From: Virgisporangium aurantiacum | GTDB taxonomy: Bacteria; Actinomycetota; Actinomycetes; Mycobacteriales; Micromonosporaceae | Length of the DNA: 64,000 bases | Direction: 5' to 3' | Assembly (NCBI RefSeq): GCF_016863635.1 | Contig: NZ_BOPG01000012.1 | Location: 124,001-188,000, forward strand | In this document: positions 59,468 through 64,000 of the stretch, in pieces | Layout of the letters: each line of letters opens with the position of its first letter | Position numbering within the stretch: the first letter of the stretch is position 1 | Program-made: the position numbers and the translations under genes | Notes under the pieces: generated by a model | The model's database searches: none | Told to the model about the DNA's origin: nothing | The model's input: the letters and a program-made list of their open reading frames with translations, nothing else

Positions 59468-60664
59468 ATGGTGATGGCTGTGGCTGACCTCGATCTGTAC
59501 GGATCCGCCTTCCACACCGATCCGTACGGCGAACTGGCCCGGCTCCGCGCCCAGGACTGGTACGCCGGAACGGCCATCGGGATGGCGGTTCTGCGCTACC
59601 ACGAGGTGCAGACGCTGTTGTCGATGCGGGAACTGCGCACACCCGGCGCGGATTTCCTTGCCGTGCAAGGGGTCACCGACGGGCCGCTGGTCGACATCAT
59701 GCGCGGCTTCCTCCTCAACGCCGACGGCGCGGCGCACGCCCGGGTCCGTCGCATCGTGAACACCGCCTTCACCACCCGCCGGGTGGACGGCTTCCGGCCG
59801 ACCGTGGCGGCGATCGCCGACGACCTGATCGATGCCATGGTGACGCGGGAGGAGTGCGACTTCGTCGCCGCCTTCGCCGAGCCGTTCGCGCTGCGGGTGC
59901 TGTACCGGTTCGTCGGAATCCCGGAGGACCGGCGGGCGGACCTGCAACGGTGGACGGCCGATGTCGGCCTGATCTTCGGGTTCAGCGTCGTCGAGCACCG
60001 CGACCGGATCGGGGACGCGCTGCGCAATCTCGACCTGTTCCTCGACGGCCTGATCGCCGAGCGGCGCGCCGCACCGCGTGACGACCTGCTGAGCGTGCTG
60101 GTGACCGCCGAGTCGCTCACCGACGCGGAGTTGCGGGCGATGGTCATCACGCTCATGTCGGCGGGGCAGGGCACGGTGCAGCACCAGCTCGGCAACGCGA
60201 TGGCCGCGTTCCTCGCCCACCCGGACCAGTGGCGGCTCCTGGCCGAGCGGCCCGACCTCGCCGCCGGCGCCGCCGAGGAGGTGGTGCGGTACTGCCCGTC
60301 GGCGCTCCTCGGCGTCCCGCGGGTGGCCAAGGTCGACGTCGAGCTGAACGGTCTGACGCTCACCGCGGGCAGCTGCGTGCTGCCGGTCACCGGCTCCGCC
60401 AACCGCGACGAGACGGTCTTCGAGCGCCCCGACACGCTCGACATCACCCGGGCCCGGACCGGTCACCTGACCTTCGGCGGCGGCATCCACTTCTGCCTCG
60501 GCGCGGCGCTGGCCCGGCTCGAACTGACCGAGGCGCTACCCCTGCTGGCCGCCAGGATCCGCGACCCGCACAGCGCCGGACCCGGCACGTGGCTCCCGCC
60601 GACCGAGGCGGTGTACGGCCCGTTGAACCTGCCGATCCGGTACACGCCCGTCAGCCGGCCGTGA
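59468..60664 (+). CDS. Cytochrome P450
   Basis: A 398-residue soluble bacterial P450. The heme-binding loop is FGGGIHFCLGAALAR with Cys343 as axial ligand. The K-helix ExxR is present (EEVVRY). The I-helix reads MSAGQGTVQHQ, with AGxGT present but Val where the second Thr is common. ATG 59468 has no clear Shine-Dalgarno; ATG 59474 is also possible. No ferredoxin or reductase gene is adjacent, so redox partners must come from elsewhere. The substrate is not predictable. Confidence 0.92.
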   Translation: MVMAVADLDLYGSAFHTDPYGELARLRAQDWYAGTAIGMAVLRYHEVQTLLSMRELRTPGADFLAVQGVTDGPLVDIMRGFLLNADGAAHARVRRIVNTAFTTRRVDGFRPTVAAIADDLIDAMVTREECDFVAAFAEPFALRVLYRFVGIPEDRRADLQRWTADVGLIFGFSVVEHRDRIGDALRNLDLFLDGLIAERRAAPRDDLLSVLVTAESLTDAELRAMVITLMSAGQGTVQHQLGNAMAAFLAHPDQWRLLAERPDLAAGAAEEVVRYCPSALLGVPRVAKVDVELNGLTLTAGSCVLPVTGSANRDETVFERPDTLDITRARTGHLTFGGGIHFCLGAALARLELTEALPLLAARIRDPHSAGPGTWLPPTEAVYGPLNLPIRYTPVSRP

Positions 60665-60679
60665 TTCAGCCGGCCGTGA

Positions 60680-61030
60680 TCAGGTCAGGACGACGTCGCC
60701 GCCGCTGATGTCGTCGCGGGTGACCCCGCGGAACAGCAGGCCGACGTTGTCGCCGACGCTCGCCTGCGTGGTCTTCTTCCGGAACATCTCGATGCCGGCG
60801 ATCTCGGCCGCGAGCGGGGGCCGCCCCGCCCGCTCGATCGTGACCCGGGCGCCGACCGCGACCGCGCCCGACCCGACCATCCCGGTGACCACCGTGCCGC
60901 GCCCGGTGATGAAGAAGACATCGTCGACGACCATGCGGAAACCGGAACTGCCAGGTGACGTCACCGGCCCGCTCTCGGGCACGGTGAACAGCTCTTTGCT
61001 CCGTCGCTTGAACAGTCCCACGCCGACCAC
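60680..61030 (-). CDS. Stand-alone EF-Tu domain 2-like protein
   Basis: A 116-residue protein whose residues ~30-115 match the beta-barrel domain 2 of translation elongation factor Tu: VDDVFFITGRGTVVTG, a turn, IAGIEMFRKKTTQASVGDNVGLLFRGV. No GTPase domain is present in any nearby frame. GTG 61030 is assumed, though GTG 61021 (opening GLFKRRSKEL) is equally plausible. Similar lone domains occur in actinobacterial genomes. RNA- or protein-binding is possible, but the role is unknown. Confidence 0.8.
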   Translation of the reverse strand: MVGVGLFKRRSKELFTVPESGPVTSPGSSGFRMVVDDVFFITGRGTVVTGMVGSGAVAVGARVTIERAGRPPLAAEIAGIEMFRKKTTQASVGDNVGLLFRGVTRDDISGGDVVLT

Positions 61031-61066
61031 GATAGCGGTCGGCCGATCATCGGCGCGCGTGCCGAT

Positions 61067-61642
61067 TCACCCGAGCCGGCTCCGGCCGGAACTGAGGATC
61101 CGGCGGACCTCGGCGCTCGTCTGCTCCGCGTCGAGGCCGCTGGTGTCGATCGCATGACCTTCAAGGTCCCCGAGTTGCGCGAACGCGCCGTGCATACCGG
61201 TGATCGCGTCGACGTCCCGGAGTTCGTCGTCGCCCGCGCGCTCCGTCGCCCGCGCCACCGTGATGCCGAGCTCGGGGCGAAGAACCACATAGGACACCGT
61301 CAGGTGGTCCCGCTCCGAAAGCACCCGGAACGGCGACAGGAACCACGGCGCGAAGACCCCGTCGACGACGACGTCGTAGCCGCCGCGGGCGAACGTCGCG
61401 ACGGTGCCGACGATCGCGTCGACGACCACCACGTTCTGGCGATGCGCCGCCGGCAGGTACGGCGGCACGAACCCGGTCTGGATCGCCCGGTAGAACAGGT
61501 CGGTCGTCAGGTTGACGGTCGGAACGCTCGCGTTCGCGGCGAGGAGCCCGGCCACGGTCGTCTTTCCGGCGCCCGGCGGCCCGGTCAGGATGACTACTTC
61601 ACCGCTCACGGACACATCATGGACCGGGCCGCTTGTCTGCAT
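61067..61642 (-). CDS. P-loop kinase-like ATPase
   Basis: A 191-residue protein with a strong Walker A (LTGPPGAGKTT near residue 20), a DVVVDGVFAPWF strand that may act as Walker B, and a lid-like Arg cluster (VARATERAGDDELRDVD). The pattern fits small-molecule kinases of the shikimate/chloramphenicol-phosphotransferase type. ATG 61642 is the longest start; GTG 61615 and GTG 61609 lie closer to the conserved part. It is divergent from the GntR gene, with a 17-base gap if the long start is used. Confidence 0.8.
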   Translation of the reverse strand: MQTSGPVHDVSVSGEVVILTGPPGAGKTTVAGLLAANASVPTVNLTTDLFYRAIQTGFVPPYLPAAHRQNVVVVDAIVGTVATFARGGYDVVVDGVFAPWFLSPFRVLSERDHLTVSYVVLRPELGITVARATERAGDDELRDVDAITGMHGAFAQLGDLEGHAIDTSGLDAEQTSAEVRRILSSGRSRLG

Positions 61643-61643
61643 G

Positions 61644-61654
61644 TGTAGGATACA
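61644..61654. promoter_or_regulatory. Small inverted repeat in the GntR/kinase divergent promoter
   Basis: TGTA-GGA-TACA is a perfect 4-base inverted repeat ending 5 bases before the GntR start codon, in a short A/T-rich patch. The gap holds no Shine-Dalgarno for the GntR gene, so a leaderless transcript is possible. The repeat may be the GntR operator. Confidence 0.4.
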
Positions 61655-61659
61655 GATTT

Positions 61660-62445
61660 ATGACAAGTGGGCCGCGCTTCGAGCAGGTGGCCGCCGAGTT
61701 GCGCGAGCGGATCGCGCTCGGCGACTACGCACGGTCCGGCGCGCTGGAGAGCGAAGCGGAGCTGGGCCGCCGCTACGAGGCCAGCCGGGTGACCGTGCGG
61801 CGGGCGTTGGAGCGCCTGCGCGACGAAGGGCTGGTGGCCGCCCGGCGCGGCTCCGGTTGGTACGTCGTGTCGGGAGCGTCCTTCGGGCAGACGCTGGCGT
61901 TGGGCAGCTTCCAGCACGCGCGGTCGGCCGTCACCGACGCCGGCCTGGCGCTGACCCGCAAGGTGACCGGGTACGAGTACCGCCCGGCGCCGCCCGACGT
62001 GAGCGCGTTGCTGCACATCCCGCCCGGCGACGAGGCGCTCCGCGTGCGGGCCGTTCGACACGCCGGCCGCAATCCCCTCGACGTGGTGACGGAGTGGGTC
62101 GCGCTGCGCTTCGCCACCCCGGTCAGCCGCGCCGACGCCGAGGACCCCGGTGTGTGGGAGACGCTACGCCGGCAGGGTCACCACATCCACCTGGTGCGCC
62201 AGAGCATCGCCGCCACCGCGGCCAGCGACTCCGTCGCGCCGCTGCTGGAGACCACCGTCGGCACGCCGTTGCTGCTCGTCCGCCGCGTCGCCGTGCTGGC
62301 CGACGGACAACCGCTGGCCCTGTCCGAACACCGCTACCTGGGCCACCGGTTCCGGCTGGAGGTCGAGTTCCGCGGTGGTCCGGCGACCGCCGCCACCGAA
62401 CCGCCGGGCGTCACCGCCGTCCCCGCACCGCAAGGAGAATCGTGA
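61660..62445 (+). CDS. GntR/HutC family transcriptional regulator
   Basis: A 261-residue regulator with an N-terminal winged helix (ELRERIALGDY, then SEAELGRRYEASRVTVRRALERLRDEGLVAARRGSGWYV) and a C-terminal UTRA ligand domain (residues ~90-245), as in HutC-type repressors of sugar or amino-acid genes. ATG 61660 lacks a Shine-Dalgarno and may start a leaderless mRNA. The stop overlaps the start of the RmlB-like enzyme (GTGA). The ligand may be a sugar phosphate or sugar nucleotide, inferred from the neighbour. Confidence 0.9.
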   Translation: MTSGPRFEQVAAELRERIALGDYARSGALESEAELGRRYEASRVTVRRALERLRDEGLVAARRGSGWYVVSGASFGQTLALGSFQHARSAVTDAGLALTRKVTGYEYRPAPPDVSALLHIPPGDEALRVRAVRHAGRNPLDVVTEWVALRFATPVSRADAEDPGVWETLRRQGHHIHLVRQSIAATAASDSVAPLLETTVGTPLLLVRRVAVLADGQPLALSEHRYLGHRFRLEVEFRGGPATAATEPPGVTAVPAPQGES

Positions 62446-63455
62446 ACCTGCTCGTCACCGGCGCGGCCGGCTTCATCGGCGCCAACTTCGTCCGCTACTG
62501 GATCCGCCGTCACCCCGCCGACCGGGTGGTCGCCCTCGACGCGCTCACCTACGCCGGGAACCTCGGCAACCTCGACGACGTCCGGGACCGGATCCGCTTC
62601 GTGCGGGCGGACATCGGGGACCTGCCGACCGTCGAGGCGCTGCTGCGCGAACACCGCGTCGACGTCGTGGTGAACTTCGCCGCCGAATCGCACAACAGCC
62701 TGGCCGTGCTCGACCCGCACCGGTTCTTCGCCACCAACGTCGTCGGAACGCAGCAATTGCTGGAGGCGTGCCGGCGGGTCGGGCTGGCCCGGTTCCACCA
62801 CGTGTCGACCTGCGAGGTCTACGGCGACCTCGACCTCGACGACCCGGGCACGTTCACCGAGGAGTCGCCGTACCGGCCGCGCACCCCCTACAACGCCAGC
62901 AAGGCCGGCGCCGACCACGCCGTGCGCGCCTACCACGAGACGTTCCACCTGCCGGTGACCATCACCAACTGCGCCAACAACTACGGCCCGTACCAGTTCC
63001 CCGAGAAGGTCGTCCCGCTGTTCACCACCCGGGCACTGACCGACGAACCGCTGCCGGTCTACGCGTCCAGCGCCAACCGGCGCGAGTGGCTGCACGTCGA
63101 CGACCACTGCGCCGCGATCGAACGGGTACTCCTCGACGGCCGCGACGGGGCCACCTACAACGTCGGCTCCGGGGTCGAGGTCAGCGTCGCCGAGCTGGCC
63201 ACCCGCATCCTCGACCACCTGGGCAAGCCGCACACCCTGCTGCGCACCGTTCCCGACCGGCCCGGCCACGACCGCCGGTACCTGCTCGACTCCACGCTGC
63301 TGCGCACCGAACTCGGCTGGACGCCCACCGTCGACTTCGACCGCGGCCTGGCCGACACCGTCACCTGGTACGCCGACAATCCCGGCTGGTGGCGACCGCT
63401 GCGCACCGCGATCGACGAGAACACCTGGACCGCGAGCGCATCACCGGTGCGCTAA
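62442..63455 (+). CDS. RmlB-like sugar-nucleotide dehydratase/epimerase
   Basis: A 337-residue extended SDR with GAAGFIGANF at residues 7-16, Tyr150/Lys154 in TPYNASK and the RmlB-type segments NNYGPYQFPEKVVPLF, NRREWLHVDDH and PDRPGHDRRY. The catalytic triplet of dTDP-glucose 4,6-dehydratases (Thr-Asp-Glu) reads Thr123-Cys124-Glu125, and the AESH motif continues NSLAVLD where VDRSI is standard. It is clearly an RmlB relative, but its reaction may differ from standard 4,6-dehydration. GTG 62442 has AAGGAG upstream and overlaps the GntR stop. Confidence 0.88.
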   Translation: MNLLVTGAAGFIGANFVRYWIRRHPADRVVALDALTYAGNLGNLDDVRDRIRFVRADIGDLPTVEALLREHRVDVVVNFAAESHNSLAVLDPHRFFATNVVGTQQLLEACRRVGLARFHHVSTCEVYGDLDLDDPGTFTEESPYRPRTPYNASKAGADHAVRAYHETFHLPVTITNCANNYGPYQFPEKVVPLFTTRALTDEPLPVYASSANRREWLHVDDHCAAIERVLLDGRDGATYNVGSGVEVSVAELATRILDHLGKPHTLLRTVPDRPGHDRRYLLDSTLLRTELGWTPTVDFDRGLADTVTWYADNPGWWRPLRTAIDENTWTASASPVR

Positions 63456-63697
63456 AGCAGACCCGCGATCGGGGCGTCCGGGCCGACGGCCTCGATGCCG
63501 AACTCGAGTTCGTCTCGCACCTCGTCGACCGAGTCGTCGTGACCCAGCACCTCGGGAACGTCGTTGCTGAGTTCCAGTTGCTCGAGCATGTCGTACGCCT
63601 CGCCCAGCGTCGAGGCACCCGACTCCTGCGCCCAGCGCAGGACGTTCCGGGTAGCCGCGGAGGGGGCGAACTCCTCATCCCAGCTCATCCGCCACAT
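63452..63697 (-). CDS. Small acidic conserved hypothetical protein
   Basis: An 81-residue, strongly acidic, helical protein (MSWDEEFAPSA, then LRWAQESGASTLGEAYDMLEQLELSNDVPE and a DDSVDEVRDELEFGIEAVG stretch). There are no membrane spans and no motif I recognise. ATG 63697 and ATG 63688 are both possible, neither with a clear ribosome site. Its stop overlaps the end of the RmlB-like gene by 4 bases in convergent orientation. It lies 16 bases downstream of the STAS gene and is probably co-transcribed with it. Confidence 0.65.
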   Translation of the reverse strand: MWRMSWDEEFAPSAATRNVLRWAQESGASTLGEAYDMLEQLELSNDVPEVLGHDDSVDEVRDELEFGIEAVGPDAPIAGLL

Positions 63698-63713
63698 CAA
63701 ACCATCAGCGGCG

Positions 63714-63998
63714 TCACCCGCAGAGTTCGTTCCGCGTACGGGTGAGGTCGAGGACCATCGCGGGTAGGCCGGTCGCGTCGACGACCCGCAACACGCATCC
63801 GTCGGCGGCCAACGCCGCGCGGCGTTCCATCAGGACCCTGACGACGCCGGCGTCGATGAACCGGACGTCACCCAGATCGATCTCGATGATCTTGGGGGAC
63901 GCTCGCGCGGCCGTGCAGATGGCCTCGTCGAGGATGCCGCGGTTGGACATGTCGAACGCGCCGACGGCGCGCAGGCGGCACAGGCCGACCGTCACCCG
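63714..63998 (-). CDS. STAS-domain protein, probably cut by the window edge
   Basis: The C-terminal ~95 residues of a STAS (anti-sigma antagonist-like) domain: AVGAFDMSN, KIIEIDLGDVRFIDAGVVRVLMERRAALAADG, LRVVDATGLPAMVLDL. The site that is normally Ser in SpoIIAA (FIDSSG) reads FIDAGV, so phosphorylation control by that residue is not possible. A GTG at 63995 exists, but the frame is open to the edge and the first strand of the fold seems incomplete, so the gene probably starts to the right of the window. Confidence 0.8.
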   Translation of the reverse strand, partial: RVTVGLCRLRAVGAFDMSNRGILDEAICTAARASPKIIEIDLGDVRFIDAGVVRVLMERRAALAADGCVLRVVDATGLPAMVLDLTRTRNELCG

Positions 63999-64000
63999 GT

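Noticed and set aside
57734..60664. Possible biosynthetic gene cluster around the P450
   Set aside because: No core biosynthetic enzyme (PKS, NRPS, terpene cyclase, RiPP precursor) is nearby; the P450 stands alone.
1..64000. CRISPR arrays, tRNA/rRNA genes, insertion sequences, integrases, prophage genes
   Set aside because: No regularly spaced repeats, cloverleaf-like sequence, transposase or integrase motifs were seen on either strand.

Overview
The window is a high-GC chromosomal segment of an actinomycete. Three things point that way: G/C-rich third codon positions throughout, many GTG starts, and tight ATGA/GTGA stop-start overlaps. A Micromonosporaceae-like filamentous genus is plausible, but that assignment is inference. 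I see no rRNA, tRNA, CRISPR array, insertion sequence, integrase or phage gene. The region reads as ordinary chromosome rich in lipid and acyl-CoA metabolism and in regulators. It is almost gap-free; no stretch of 300 bases lacks a gene.

Layout. 1-5.0 kb: the end of an AI-2E family permease, then a phosphate-acquisition group (secreted phospholipase C, PiT phosphate transporter, small membrane protein, DUF3349 protein). 5.0-10.7 kb: DUF1003 protein, phospholipase D-like protein, HdeD-like protein and the first of three giant LAL-type LuxR regulators. 10.7-17.2 kb: a PucR-type regulator divergent from a four-gene operon (acyl-CoA ligase, PhaC-type PHA synthase, acyl-CoA dehydrogenase, PhaZ-type depolymerase) that looks like a complete PHA storage and mobilisation unit. 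17.2-24 kb: a second HdeD, an atypical SDR, VOC protein, Bax inhibitor-1 family protein, TlpA-like redoxin and the second LAL regulator. 24-32.6 kb: an MBL-fold hydrolase with an enoyl-CoA hydratase, then a five-gene oxidoreductase/hydrolase operon, the third LAL regulator and an ECF sigma factor. 32.7-36.2 kb: one large SEFIR-NACHT-repeat protein. 36.3-47.7 kb: a two-component system, secreted hydrolase, acyltransferase, a PD-(D/E)XK-like/Nudix fusion, PLP enzyme, FAD monooxygenase, small regulators with membrane partners and a double TetR protein. 47.8-57.7 kb: long-chain acyl-CoA synthetase, a second two-component system, an ArsB/NhaD-type transporter with a CBS protein, aldehyde dehydrogenase divergent from an acyl-CoA dehydrogenase, and an old-yellow-enzyme homologue. 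57.7-64 kb: LVIVD-repeat secreted protein, P450, lone EF-Tu domain-2 protein, kinase, GntR regulator with an RmlB-like sugar-nucleotide enzyme, and a STAS protein cut by the window edge.

Most notable points. (1) The 1169-residue SEFIR-NACHT-repeat protein at 32.7-36.2 kb has the architecture of bacterial STAND/NLR-like immune receptors and is the best candidate for an undescribed defence system. (2) The ECF sigma factor at 31.9-32.6 kb has lost nearly all of its expected SnoaL-like C-terminal domain. It and the operon at 25.7-29.0 kb carry near-identical promoters of the form TGTCACA-N16-xGTC, which defines a local sigma regulon by sequence alone. (3) The PHA operon with a dedicated divergent regulator. 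(4) Three LAL regulators and two HdeD paralogues lie within 25 kb.
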